Assembly: GCF_026130165.1 (NCBI RefSeq)
Contig: NZ_JAIHOM010000002.1
Location: 1-64,000 of the forward strand
Direction of reading: 5' to 3'
Source of the DNA: Spirulina subsalsa FACHB-351
Lineage (GTDB): Bacteria; Cyanobacteriota; Cyanobacteriia; Cyanobacteriales; Spirulinaceae
Length of the DNA stretch: 64,000 nt
The first letter of the stretch is position 1. Each line of letters begins with the position of its first letter. Under the pieces are notes generated by a model. The model was not told the origin of the DNA and ran no database searches. It saw nothing but the letters and a program-made list of their open reading frames with translations. Shown in pieces: positions 36,671 to 45,652 of this stretch. The position numbers and the translations under genes were made by a program.

Positions 36671-37507
36671 TCACGTCGTTAAATCCTGTTGCAGCAACAC
36701 CACAAGGGATAACAGCCAAAAAAAACCAACCCAAACCAACACCCCAAAGCCCGCAATATTGGGATCTAGTGCCATCACTGGGATAATACTCTCATCCGGG
36801 GCAATCATGACACCTTCACCCCCTTGACCTAACAGCGCATTAGTTAACTGAAAGGGTAAATAGGGAGTAATTTCTCCTAACCTCTGACCAAAAAAATCCC
36901 CCATACTCTTAAGGACAGGTTCTGCGATAAACACATAGAGCAAGGAGAAGATAATAGTAACAGCCATAGAACGAGTCAGAACCCCCAACATAAACGCAAA
37001 GGTACTAAACGGCACTAGATAAAGAACGGTGCGGGCAACATTCACCCAGAAACTCCCCCACTGAATCGCCGCTAGATCAAAAGATCCGCCCAAAAGGGGC
37101 GTTAAAATCAGCGTAGAGACAACCGCCAACAGCAAAGGAGCAAGAACAAACAACAGCGCCGGGACAATTAAGGCTAAAATGCGGACGCTCACCAACATCA
37201 CGCGACTAATTCCCTGACTGAGATAAAGGTGTAAGGTGCGCCATTGATATTCTGAATTCGCCACATCGGCCGCTAAGATGAGGAGGAATAAGCCCCCTAA
37301 GTTGCTGGACAGGGCAATACCAAGGGATAAGCCACCCGGAAAGGTTAAACTGGCTTTGAGCATCTGGGGATTTCCCAGGACATTGAATAATAACGCCCCA
37401 CCGAAAAAGAGCAGCAATTCTAGCCCCAACATTAAACCCAATAAAATCAGGAAGAGGCGACGTTTCAGGAGTTTCTGTACTTCAATCCAGAACAGAGCAA
37501 GGGACAT
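36671..37507 (-). CDS. ABC-2 type transporter permease
   Basis: 278 aa, six hydrophobic segments (for example LILLGLMLGLELLLFFGGALLF, ILALIVPALLFVLAPLLLAVV and WVGFFWLLSLVVLL). The N-terminal W-I-E-V-Q-K-L-L-K-R-R-L opening is usual for ABC-2 permeases. No ATPase gene lies next to it, so the partner is encoded elsewhere. Substrate unknown. Confidence 0.78.
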   Translation of the reverse strand: MSLALFWIEVQKLLKRRLFLILLGLMLGLELLLFFGGALLFNVLGNPQMLKASLTFPGGLSLGIALSSNLGGLFLLILAADVANSEYQWRTLHLYLSQGISRVMLVSVRILALIVPALLFVLAPLLLAVVSTLILTPLLGGSFDLAAIQWGSFWVNVARTVLYLVPFSTFAFMLGVLTRSMAVTIIFSLLYVFIAEPVLKSMGDFFGQRLGEITPYLPFQLTNALLGQGGEGVMIAPDESIIPVMALDPNIAGFGVLVWVGFFWLLSLVVLLQQDLTT

Positions 37508-37676
37508 AGGGCGGTTGGGTTAAAGGTTGCGCATCCCATTTTATCCCACGAGGGGGTTTGGGGGAGTTATCAGTCCCCCCGCCAAAAACCATTGATCCGG
37601 TTGGGACAAATCGTTGATAATTAATTACCGGACAGGTGTGGGTCAACTGCGCTACTCAATTTTGAGCGGAAATCCA

Positions 37677-37904
37677 ATGCAAAAATGGGAATATCTGGTC
37701 ATTCAAGAAACGATCTTTCCCTTGACTCCTTTGCGAATCACAGTCGAAGCAGAGGATCAGGAGTTAGTGAAGGTTTTACAGGGGAAATCTGTCGTCGGCA
37801 CTTTAAACTATCTGGGAGAACAGGGTTGGGAGTTAGTCTCTGTCTCAACGGGGTTGGAGAAAAACTCACAGGTGTTTTATTTTAAGCGGCCTCAACAGTT
37901 TTAA
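37677..37904 (+). CDS. DUF4177-like small protein
   Basis: 75 aa from the ATG at 37677 (MQKWEYLVIQE); an upstream in-frame start at 37614 is less likely. The W-E-Y opening and the LGEQGWELVSVSTG motif are the DUF4177 pattern. Function unknown. It is 12 bp before the glycosyltransferase-like gene and may be co-transcribed with it. Confidence 0.7.
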   Translation: MQKWEYLVIQETIFPLTPLRITVEAEDQELVKVLQGKSVVGTLNYLGEQGWELVSVSTGLEKNSQVFYFKRPQQF

Positions 37905-37916
37905 CACAATATTGGA

Positions 37917-38993
37917 ATGACGCGACCTACTCTTTATATTGCAATCACCAATCACGGTTTTGGCCATGCGGTGCGTGCCGCTTCTGTTGCCGGGGCGATT
38001 CAACGGCTGAATCCCGAGATTTTGCTGGTTTTGGTGACGACGGCTCCCCATTGGCTTCTCTATTCTTACATCCACGGGGATTTTATCCAGCGTGTTCGGG
38101 GTTTGGATGTGGGGGTGATTCAGGTGGATAGTTTGACGATGGACCGGGAGGCGACGCTAGCGAAATTGCGGGAAATTCAGGACTCCCAACACCGGATTAT
38201 TGCCGGGGAGGTGGATTTTATCCGCACCAATGGGGTGGGGTTGGTGTTGGCGGATGTTCCTCCGTTGGCGGCTCCTATTGCTAAGATGGCGGGGGTGCCT
38301 TGTTGGATGATGAGTAATTTTGGCTGGGATTATATTTATCGGGATTGGGGGGGGGAGTTTAATCGGATTGCGGATTGGATGCGGGATTGTTACAGTCAGT
38401 GCGATCGCCTTTTTCGTCTCCCGTTCCATGAAACTATGTCCGCCTTTAGTCAGATTACCGATGTAGGACTCACCGGAGGGACAACCCGGTACACCCCCGA
38501 AACCATTCGCCAGATTTTCCACCTTGTTCAACCTCGCGATCGCACTATTCTACTCTCTTTTGGGGGGTTAGGCCTGCAAACCATTCCCTACCCCAAGTTA
38601 CAAGACTTCCCCGACTGGCAATTTATCACCTTTGATGCTAATGCCCCCGATTGGGACAATATTGTTAAGGTGACAGATAATCAATACCGTCCTGTAGATT
38701 TTATGCCTCTTTGTGGGCGAGTAGTATCTAAACCCGGTTATAGTACCTTTTCCGAGGCCTTATGTGTGGGAACACCCATTGCTACTATTACCCGCACTGG
38801 ATTTGCGGAGTCTCAGTTATTAATGGAAGGCTTGCAACAATACGCTTTTCATCAAATTATTGATTCTGATGCCTTTTTCCAAGGAACTTGGGAATTTCTC
38901 CGCCAACCCTTAATTCCCCCCAAAAGTTCAACCCCTTTACCCACCAACGGCACGGAAACGATTGCTCAGAACGTGGTGGACTATTTGGGGTGA
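37917..38993 (+). CDS. GT-B fold glycosyltransferase-like protein
   Basis: 358 aa. N-terminal ITNHGFGHAVRAASVAGAI is the G-x-G-H-x-x-R loop of GT-B enzymes and of the N-terminal domain of plant arabinokinase-like proteins. The C-terminal half has LLSFGGLG, and SKPGYSTFSEALCVGTPI followed by E-S-Q-L, a donor-binding motif like that in MurG-type transferases. Acceptor and sugar unknown. Probably cytoplasmic; no membrane segment. Confidence 0.75.
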   Translation: MTRPTLYIAITNHGFGHAVRAASVAGAIQRLNPEILLVLVTTAPHWLLYSYIHGDFIQRVRGLDVGVIQVDSLTMDREATLAKLREIQDSQHRIIAGEVDFIRTNGVGLVLADVPPLAAPIAKMAGVPCWMMSNFGWDYIYRDWGGEFNRIADWMRDCYSQCDRLFRLPFHETMSAFSQITDVGLTGGTTRYTPETIRQIFHLVQPRDRTILLSFGGLGLQTIPYPKLQDFPDWQFITFDANAPDWDNIVKVTDNQYRPVDFMPLCGRVVSKPGYSTFSEALCVGTPIATITRTGFAESQLLMEGLQQYAFHQIIDSDAFFQGTWEFLRQPLIPPKSSTPLPTNGTETIAQNVVDYLG

Positions 38994-39018
38994 ATATTGA
39001 TCCTCTAGCGTTTCCACA

Positions 39019-39471
39019 ATGAGCAAAGTTGAAACAGTTCAAGGCCACACCCTACCCTCCAAAACCTTACTTAAAATTGGTCAAGTCGCCCAAACAAGTG
39101 GCTTGTCGGTGAAAACGATTCGCTACTATGAAGACCACGGTCTTTTAACTCCGGTCGTCCAACGGTCTAAAAATGGCTATCGTTTATTTGATCCCACCAT
39201 TTTTAATCGCCTCGCCTTTATTCGACGAGCCAAGTCCTTGGGGTTAAGCTTAAGCTCGATTCAGGAAATTCTGGAGGTTCATGATCAAGGAAAATTACCC
39301 TGTGGTGTCGTTAAGGATCGTTTGTTGGCTAAACTAGACACCATTAATCAGCAAATAGCCGCCCTGGAATTGCTGAAAACGGAACTTCAGGGGATTCTCT
39401 CAGGTTGGCAAGACCAACCGCCTCCCAGTCAACTTGAACAAACGATTTGCCCTAATCTGCAAGACCCATGA
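39019..39471 (+). CDS. MerR family transcriptional regulator
   Basis: 150 aa. N-terminal winged helix-turn-helix LKIGQVAQTSGLSVKTIRYYEDHGLLTP...RSKNGYRLFD, then a long dimerisation coiled coil. A cysteine in GKLPCGVV and another near the end (TICPNLQ) sit where metal-sensing MerR proteins (ZntR/CueR/CoaR types) bind metal. It overlaps the WD40 gene by 4 bp (ATGA at 39468), so the two are co-translated. The target operator was not identified. Confidence 0.87.
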   Translation: MSKVETVQGHTLPSKTLLKIGQVAQTSGLSVKTIRYYEDHGLLTPVVQRSKNGYRLFDPTIFNRLAFIRRAKSLGLSLSSIQEILEVHDQGKLPCGVVKDRLLAKLDTINQQIAALELLKTELQGILSGWQDQPPPSQLEQTICPNLQDP

Positions 39472-40619
39472 GATTTGCTGTTGCTTTGATTCCCCTCACC
39501 CTATTGTTCTTAAATCTGGGTGGTCATGTTCCCAAGATTTCGGCACAAACTCCCTCCGTCGTCCGGGAAAGTAATGCTCGCTCTGATGGGTCTTTGGCGG
39601 TTGTTCAATGGCGAAATGCGGAAGTCACAAGGGTTTTAAGGGGTCACAATGCGCCTGTTTCCTCCCTGACCTTTAATCTGGATGGTCAGATGTTGATTAG
39701 TGGGGGGAGTTTAAATGATTCCCATATTCGGGTGTGGTGGCTACCGAGGGAACGACAAGTGGATGATGTGCGCGCCCAACGAATGCGGGTTTTAAGTTTG
39801 GTTTTTAGTCCCAATGGTCAGTATTTAATTAGTGGGGGGGATGATTCGGGGATTAATTTCTGGCAGTGGGATGAGCGACGGGGGGACTATGAGCGGATTG
39901 TGTTAGAGCATAGGACTAATGTCCTAAGTTTGGCGGTGACTCCCGATAGTCGGGTGTTGGTGAGTGGGGGACTCGATGGAATTCGGGTCTGGGATTTGAT
40001 GACGAAACGCCCGCTTTATACGTTGGTGCGCTTTCAGCCTGCCTTTGCACTACAAGTCCATCCCAATGGTTATGTTTTGGCTAGTGGAGGGGGACAGGGG
40101 GAGGTGCGGTTCTGGAATTTACGCACGGGGGAACAGATGGGGATGTTTCCGGCTCATACGGCACAGGTGACGAGTTTGGGGTTTACTGCCGATGGGTCAA
40201 AGTTGGTGACGGGGGGACAGGATCAAATGGTGCGGGTGTGGGATGTGACGACGGGGAATTTGCTGTATAGTTTGTCGGGTCATCAGGGGGCTGTTTCTGC
40301 GATCGCCCTTCACCCCTCCGGAACTTTGGCCGCGAGTTCTAGTATCGATGGGGTGAGACTTTGGGACTTGGAGACGGGGGAGTTAGTCAATCATTTAGTG
40401 GGTCATCAGGATTGGGTGGGGACTCTTGCTTTTAGTCGAGATGGGAGTCAGTTGGCTACGGGGGGCTATGATAAATTGATTAAGGTCTGGACGGTGGCGC
40501 TTCCGCCTGAAGCTCCCCCCACTCGTCCCCCCGTTAGGACTCCTCTGCTACTGCCCGATGAGGATGAGGCTCTACCCACTCAGGATGAACTCCAGAATGT
40601 GATCCCCCCGAAACCATGA
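39468..40619 (+). CDS. Secreted or lumenal WD40-repeat protein
   Basis: 383 aa. Signal peptide MRFAVALIPLTLLFLNLGGHVPKISA followed by about seven WD40 blades (for example LRGHNAPVSSLTFNLDGQMLISGG, GGQDQMVRVWDVTTG, VGHQDWVGTLAFSRDGSQLATGG). A proline-rich acidic tail follows (PPEAPPTRPPVRTPLL). A scaffold role outside the cytoplasm is likely. Coupled to the MerR gene before it and overlapping the DUF3288 gene after it by 4 bp, so the three form one operon. Confidence 0.85.
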   Translation: MRFAVALIPLTLLFLNLGGHVPKISAQTPSVVRESNARSDGSLAVVQWRNAEVTRVLRGHNAPVSSLTFNLDGQMLISGGSLNDSHIRVWWLPRERQVDDVRAQRMRVLSLVFSPNGQYLISGGDDSGINFWQWDERRGDYERIVLEHRTNVLSLAVTPDSRVLVSGGLDGIRVWDLMTKRPLYTLVRFQPAFALQVHPNGYVLASGGGQGEVRFWNLRTGEQMGMFPAHTAQVTSLGFTADGSKLVTGGQDQMVRVWDVTTGNLLYSLSGHQGAVSAIALHPSGTLAASSSIDGVRLWDLETGELVNHLVGHQDWVGTLAFSRDGSQLATGGYDKLIKVWTVALPPEAPPTRPPVRTPLLLPDEDEALPTQDELQNVIPPKP

Positions 40620-40906
40620 CTCAAGGTCTTGATCAACAACATCCCCAAGAACATCGCGATCGCGCCATTTTAGAAACCATCACCCAAGAAGGACGCAGCG
40701 ACTACAATCTAGTTGAACTAGCGCGTCTCTACATTCGTTATGACAACTTCCCCGGCGCTCGACAAATTCAACAGGATTTACAAGCCATTCTCGCTCAATG
40801 GAATCTGACCGTTGAGGAATTATTTACTCTCACCCGTGCCATTCACCAACAGGGTCAAATTTACCGCAGAACCAAGAGTGGGGAAGATATACAGGATTGG
40901 AGTTAG
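40616..40906 (+). CDS. DUF3288 family protein
   Basis: 96 aa. Features: QQHPQEHRDRAILETI, NLVELARLYIRYDNFPGARQIQQDLQAILAQWNLTVEELF and TRAIHQQGQIYR. These match DUF3288, a family restricted to cyanobacteria with no known function. Start ATGA overlaps the WD40 gene stop. Confidence 0.85.
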   Translation: MTQGLDQQHPQEHRDRAILETITQEGRSDYNLVELARLYIRYDNFPGARQIQQDLQAILAQWNLTVEELFTLTRAIHQQGQIYRRTKSGEDIQDWS

Positions 40907-40978
40907 TGGGTTAATGGGGCCTTCATTCGCGCCTGATCGCCTACATTAGAAGAAGGAGAACTTAGGTGGGAATGAGGG

Positions 40979-42439
40979 ATGAATAGGGGAGGTCAGCCGG
41001 GAATTTGCTTTGGAACCGACGGATGGCGGGGAATTATTGCGGATGATTTTACCTTTGTTCGGGTTTGTCAGGTGACACGGGCGATCGCAACCTATTTAGC
41101 CACTGTCTACCCTCTCGATCGTCCCGTGTTGATTGGCTATGATACCCGTTTCTTGGCGGCTGAGTTTGCCCAAACGGCGGCCGAGGTGTTAAGTGAGGAA
41201 GGCCGCAGGGTTTGGCAAGTGGATCGGGATTGTCCCACGCCTGTTTTAGCCTATCATGCCCGTTCTCAACCCTCGGCTGGCGCTTTGATGTTCACCGCTA
41301 GTCATAATCCCGCTATGTATTGCGGCCTCAAGTATATCCCCCACTGGGGCGCACCAGCCCCCATCCATATTACTGATGCGATTTCCCAAGCTTTATCTCG
41401 GGTGTCTGATGCCTTACCCCAAGGGACTAGAGGGGATCGGATTACCTTGTTTAATCCTCGACCAGCCTATTTAGCTCGGTTAAAGGAATTGCTGGATCTG
41501 CCGCGTCTCCGTCAAGCGGGATTACGGGTCAAGTTTGATGCACTCTATTCTGTCACCCGGGGTTATTTAGATCAGGCGTTGAGGGATTATGGTTGTGAGG
41601 TGGAAACTCTCCATGCTCAACGAGATGTTCTGTTTGGGGGGCGCTCTCCTCAACCTTGTTCGGAACAGTTGGAGAGTCTGCGGGAGGCGGTATTACGGGA
41701 TGGAGCGGATTTGGGGGTGGCGACGGATGGAGATGGCGATCGCTTTGGGATTCTCGATGAACAGGGAAACTATTGTACCCCCGATGAAATCCTCCTGTTG
41801 CTCACTCGTCATCTCTACCAAAAAGGGGAACGGGGGGCGATTGTCCGCACCCTAGACACGACCCACGCTTTAGATCAACTGGCTCAACGCTATGGTCTAG
41901 ACTGTTATGAAACTCCGGTAGGGTTTAAGTATATTGGGGAAATTATGGGCAGGGTTCCGGTTTTAATTGGGGGGGAGTCCTCGGGAGGGTTAAGTATTGG
42001 TCGCCATTTGCCTGAGAAGGACGGGATTTTAGCCAATTTGTTGGTGGTGGAGGCGATCGCTTTGGCCCAAAAACCTCTCTCGGTTTTGATTCAGGAGGCG
42101 ATCGCAGAAGCGGGAGGAAAACGCTACAATCAACGTCTAGACTTCCCCCTGCCGATGGTTCAAATTCGTCCCTTTCTCGACAATTTGCGCCAAACGCCCC
42201 CCAAGGAACTCGCAGGGATTCCCCTAGACAAAATCAACAGCCAAGATGGTCTGAAATTCTACTTACAAGATAGCAGTTGGGTATTGCTCCGTCCTTCCGG
42301 CACAGAACCCCTCCTGCGGGCTTCTCTGGAAACTGATAGTCCCCAAAAGCAACGGGAACTTGCCCAAGCGTTACAAAGCCTGCTCGCTCCTTTTCAGAAT
42401 TCCATCAAGTTTGGTGTGGAAAATTGGGATAGGGAATAG
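40979..42439 (+). CDS. Phosphoglucomutase/phosphomannomutase family protein
   Basis: 486 aa. Alpha-D-phosphohexomutase motifs in order: FGTDGWRGIIADDFT, catalytic serine in MFTASHNPAMYCGLK, metal loop VATDGDGDRFGI, sugar-binding GGESSGGLSIGRH, and phosphate-binding RPSGTEPLLRASLE. Interconverts hexose-1- and -6-phosphates; glucose versus mannose versus glucosamine cannot be decided. The stop TAG lies in an AGGGAATAGGGAATA stretch that belongs to the body of a dispersed repeat ending at 42494. Confidence 0.9.
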   Translation: MNRGGQPGICFGTDGWRGIIADDFTFVRVCQVTRAIATYLATVYPLDRPVLIGYDTRFLAAEFAQTAAEVLSEEGRRVWQVDRDCPTPVLAYHARSQPSAGALMFTASHNPAMYCGLKYIPHWGAPAPIHITDAISQALSRVSDALPQGTRGDRITLFNPRPAYLARLKELLDLPRLRQAGLRVKFDALYSVTRGYLDQALRDYGCEVETLHAQRDVLFGGRSPQPCSEQLESLREAVLRDGADLGVATDGDGDRFGILDEQGNYCTPDEILLLLTRHLYQKGERGAIVRTLDTTHALDQLAQRYGLDCYETPVGFKYIGEIMGRVPVLIGGESSGGLSIGRHLPEKDGILANLLVVEAIALAQKPLSVLIQEAIAEAGGKRYNQRLDFPLPMVQIRPFLDNLRQTPPKELAGIPLDKINSQDGLKFYLQDSSWVLLRPSGTEPLLRASLETDSPQKQRELAQALQSLLAPFQNSIKFGVENWDRE

Positions 42440-42494
42440 GGAATAATTCTTAATTCCCAAACTCCCCCATTCCCAACTTATTCAGCAGACCCTA
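42427..42494. repeat. Partial repeat between the phosphohexomutase and lapA-like genes
   Basis: AGGGAATAGGGAATAATTC low-complexity body and a right end TTATTCAGCAGACCCTA (42478-42494). No left end. The body overlaps the phosphohexomutase stop codon. Confidence 0.55.
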
Positions 42495-42515
42495 ATTATC
42501 ATACTGCGAGGTCTT

Positions 42516-42725
42516 ATGAGAACTTTTAGCAATCTCCTGATTTCCCTATTAATTACCGCTTGGTTGGTCACTATTGCGGTGATTTCTATTCAAAATATCA
42601 CCCCCATTTCTTTGAACTTTTTAACCTTTAGTTCCGTTGAAATTCCCTTTGGAGTTCTCCTGACCTTTGGGGTCGGTTTAGGTTTACTGATTGGGGCGAT
42701 GTTACCCGTTTTAACTCGCCGTTAA
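42516..42725 (+). CDS. LapA (DUF1049) domain small membrane protein
   Basis: 69 aa. Two membrane segments (LLISLLITAWLVTIAVISIQN and GVLLTFGVGLGLLIGAMLPVL) with the QNxxPISLNFL... VEIPFGVLL pattern of DUF1049/LapA. In proteobacteria LapA helps control lipopolysaccharide synthesis; in cyanobacteria the role is not known. Confidence 0.8.
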   Translation: MRTFSNLLISLLITAWLVTIAVISIQNITPISLNFLTFSSVEIPFGVLLTFGVGLGLLIGAMLPVLTRR

Positions 42726-42754
42726 AAATTGATAATTGATAGTTCATTTTCGGT

Positions 42755-44431
42755 CTAACAAACCCGAGAACGGGCAATGCGATAACTGAGGAATAACACC
42801 GGGAGTAAACCCACTAAAATAATAGCTAGGGCAGGGGCGGCCGCTTCCGTTAGGCGCTCATCGGAAGCGTATTGATAGACCCGGATGGCGAGGGTGTCAA
42901 AGTTAAAGGGACGAATCACTAAAGTGGCCGGAAGTTCCTTCATGACATCTACAAAAATGAGCATCACGGCGGTGAGTAATCCCCCTCCCATTAAGGGCGC
43001 ATGAATTTTAATGAGGGTATTGGTGGGGGTTTGTCCTAAACTGCGGGAGGCTTCATCTAAACTGGGTTTGATTTTGCCTAGGCTGGATTCGACGGTGTGG
43101 AAGGATACGGCCAGAAACCGGACTAAATAGGCAAAAATTAGGGCGGTAATGGTGCCGCTTAATAACAATCCTGTGGAAATGTTGAAGGTGGAACGCATCC
43201 ATTGGTCTACGGTGTTGTCAAAGTTGCCCATCGGAATCAAAACCCCTACGGCAATGACGGAACCGGGTACCGCATAGCCCATTGAGGCAATGCGCACGGC
43301 TGCCCCCATTGCCCAGTTATTTTGTAACCGTTGCCCGTAGGCCATAATCAGGGCAATGACTACGCCTAAGCCGGCTGTAATACTGGAGAGAATGAAACTG
43401 TGATTGGCTAGTTGCCAGAAACTGCTAGTAAAGGAACGGTTGAGATGGGTTAAGGTCATGTCCAACAGGAAACCACAGGGAATGAGGAAGCCTAGTAATA
43501 CAGGAATACTGCAAGTGGTGATGGCTAAACCAGCGCGCCAGCCTTTTAATTGATAGGGTTGGAGGGGTTTGGAATCTCCTGTGCCTTGGTAGTAACGGGC
43601 TTGGCGACGGGAAACCCGTTCTAGGATAATGAGGGTGAGGACAAAGAGTAGTAAGACGGCGGCGAGTTGGGCGGCGGCGTTGCGTTCCCTCATGCCTAAC
43701 CAAGTGCGATAGATGCCTGTGGTAAAGGTGGGTACGCCGAAATATTCGACGGTGCCGAGATCGTTGAGGGTTTCCATGAGGGCGAGGGCTAATCCGGCGG
43801 TGAGGGAGGGGCGGGCGAGGGGGAGGGCTACTTTAAAGAAGCTTTGCCAGGGGGTACAACCAAGGGAACGACTGGCTTCTAGGGTACAGGTACATTGTTC
43901 TAAGAAGGCGACGCGGGCGAGGAGGTAGACGTAGGGATAGAGGACAATCACTAACATGGCGATCGCACCGGGGAGGGAGCGCACTGAGGGAAACCAATAA
44001 TCTTGAATACTGGTCCAGCCGAAGAGATGGCGCAGAAAGCGCTGAACGGGACCGAAATAATCTAAAATGTCTGTATAAACATAGGCTAATAAATAGGCAG
44101 GAGCGGCGAGGGGCAACAGCAGCAACCACTCAAACCAAGAACTCCCCGAAAAACGGCAAACGGTGACGAGCCAAGCGGTGCTAGTGCCAATGACCAACGC
44201 CCCAATCCCTACCCCCAACATCAACCAGAGGGAATTGACGACATAATCTTTAAGGACGGTGGCAGCTAAATGACTCCAAATCTCAGTGGAATCCACGAAT
44301 AAATGGCTGAGGACGAAGAGAACCGGACAGGCAATTAAGAAGGCGATCGCACTTACTCCCAAGGTCCAACCATTGAAGGGTAGGGCTTTAAAGGATAGGC
44401 GTTGTTTGACTGGAAAGGAAAAAGTAGACAA
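42755..44431 (-). CDS. futB: Ferric iron ABC transporter permease
   Basis: 558 aa, about twelve membrane segments in two homologous halves, as in FutB/FbpB/ThiP fused permeases. Each half has an EAA loop: EASRSLGCTPWQSFFKVALPLARPSL in the first and EASRSLGQTPTNTLIKIHAPLMGGG in the second. It is divergent from futC with ~135 bp between starts. That gap holds a Fur-box-like sequence. No binding protein FutA is here. Assignment to iron rather than another substrate is by family, by the neighbouring ATPase and by the Fur-like site. Confidence 0.85.
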   Translation of the reverse strand: MSTFSFPVKQRLSFKALPFNGWTLGVSAIAFLIACPVLFVLSHLFVDSTEIWSHLAATVLKDYVVNSLWLMLGVGIGALVIGTSTAWLVTVCRFSGSSWFEWLLLLPLAAPAYLLAYVYTDILDYFGPVQRFLRHLFGWTSIQDYWFPSVRSLPGAIAMLVIVLYPYVYLLARVAFLEQCTCTLEASRSLGCTPWQSFFKVALPLARPSLTAGLALALMETLNDLGTVEYFGVPTFTTGIYRTWLGMRERNAAAQLAAVLLLFVLTLIILERVSRRQARYYQGTGDSKPLQPYQLKGWRAGLAITTCSIPVLLGFLIPCGFLLDMTLTHLNRSFTSSFWQLANHSFILSSITAGLGVVIALIMAYGQRLQNNWAMGAAVRIASMGYAVPGSVIAVGVLIPMGNFDNTVDQWMRSTFNISTGLLLSGTITALIFAYLVRFLAVSFHTVESSLGKIKPSLDEASRSLGQTPTNTLIKIHAPLMGGGLLTAVMLIFVDVMKELPATLVIRPFNFDTLAIRVYQYASDERLTEAAAPALAIILVGLLPVLFLSYRIARSRVC

Positions 44432-44463
44432 TTTAACGGCAACTCCGAAAGACTACATCTACA

Positions 44464-44486
44464 AATTAATGAGAATTACTTGCAAA
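44464..44486. promoter_or_regulatory. Fur-box-like site between futB and futC
   Basis: AATTAATGAGAATTACTTG resembles the GATAATGATAATCATTATC consensus (core AATGAGAATTA). It is placed to control both divergent iron-uptake genes. Assigned by eye only. Confidence 0.5.
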
Positions 44487-44565
44487 AACTACTTTACAAT
44501 AAAATTCGGTCTATCTTTGAGAAGTTTTAGATTTTTCTTACCGTCGGTCTGTGTTTAACCTGCCC

Positions 44566-45642
44566 ATGATTGCTCAATCGCCCATTATTCTTACCCTGGA
44601 AAACGTTAGTAAAACCTATGCCCCCGGAACGCTTCCGGCGGTTAATCAAGTGAGTCTTCAGCTACAAGAAGGGGATTTACTCGGTTTACTCGGCCCCTCG
44701 GGCTGTGGGAAAACTACCCTCCTCCGTCTCATTGCGGGGTTTGAAGAACCGGATCAGGGCTGGGTGGAGATTGGGGGAACAGTGGTGGCCGGACAAGGGG
44801 AATGGCTGCCCCCGGAAAAGCGGGGGGTGGGGATGGTGTTTCAAGACTATGCTCTGTTTCCCCATCTCACCGTGGCGGATAACATTGCCTTTGGGCTGCG
44901 ACAGGGCAAGCAAATGAGCCGTAGCGTGGGCCGGCGTGTCGGGGAAGTCCTCCATTTAGTGGGTTTGGAGGGATTAGCCCAACGCTACCCCTATCAACTG
45001 TCTGGGGGGCAACAACAGCGCGTTGCTTTGGCTCGGGCGTTGGCTCCTCGTCCGGCGTTGGTGTTGCTAGATGAACCGTTGAGCAACTTAGATGTTCAAG
45101 TGCGGTTGCGCTTGCGGCAAGAGTTGCGGATGATTCTCAAGGCGGCTCATACGGCTGCCGTGTTTGTGACCCATGACCAAGAGGAGGCCCTATCGATCTC
45201 GGATTGGGTGGGGGTGATGCAGCAAGGCCATTTAGAACAGTTAGGTACGCCAGAGGGGGTGTATTTAGAACCGTCTTCCCGTTTTGTGGCGGAATTTGTC
45301 ACCCAAGCAAACTTTCTACCCGCTCAACGGGGACCCGGGGGGTGGGAAACGGAGTTAGGGGTGTTTGAGTTGCCTGAGACTCGGGAGGAGTCGGGGGAAA
45401 TTATGGTGCGTCAGGAGGATCTGATTTTGCAGCCCGATGAGGGGGGAAATGGGGTGATTTGCGATCGCCAATTTTTAGGCCGCGAACATTGTTACAGCCT
45501 CAAAACCACCACAGGCCAGCAATTAATGGCACGGGCTACCCAGCAAAAACCCTTAGACATTGGGACAAAAGTGCAAATCTCCGTCATCCCCCAGAGTCTG
45601 CGGTTATTCCCCCAGGATCTCCCCAATCGTGCCGCGTCCTAG
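44566..45642 (+). CDS. futC: Ferric iron ABC transporter ATP-binding protein
   Basis: 358 aa from the ATG at 44566; a GTG at 44551 is an alternative. Walker A GPSGCGKTT, signature LSGGQQQRVALARALAPRPALVLLDEPLSNLD with Walker B, and switch VTHDQEEALSISD. A C-terminal TOBE/regulatory domain with IMVRQEDLILQPDEG and LGREHCYSLKTTTGQQLMAR is usual for FbpC/FutC. Works with the divergent FutB permease. Confidence 0.87.
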   Translation: MIAQSPIILTLENVSKTYAPGTLPAVNQVSLQLQEGDLLGLLGPSGCGKTTLLRLIAGFEEPDQGWVEIGGTVVAGQGEWLPPEKRGVGMVFQDYALFPHLTVADNIAFGLRQGKQMSRSVGRRVGEVLHLVGLEGLAQRYPYQLSGGQQQRVALARALAPRPALVLLDEPLSNLDVQVRLRLRQELRMILKAAHTAAVFVTHDQEEALSISDWVGVMQQGHLEQLGTPEGVYLEPSSRFVAEFVTQANFLPAQRGPGGWETELGVFELPETREESGEIMVRQEDLILQPDEGGNGVICDRQFLGREHCYSLKTTTGQQLMARATQQKPLDIGTKVQISVIPQSLRLFPQDLPNRAAS

Positions 45643-45652
45643 CGTTTGGAGT

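Noticed and set aside
36526-36786. 86-codon ORF after miaE
   Set aside because: It spans a palindromic repeat and the end of the opposite-strand permease gene, and has no motif.
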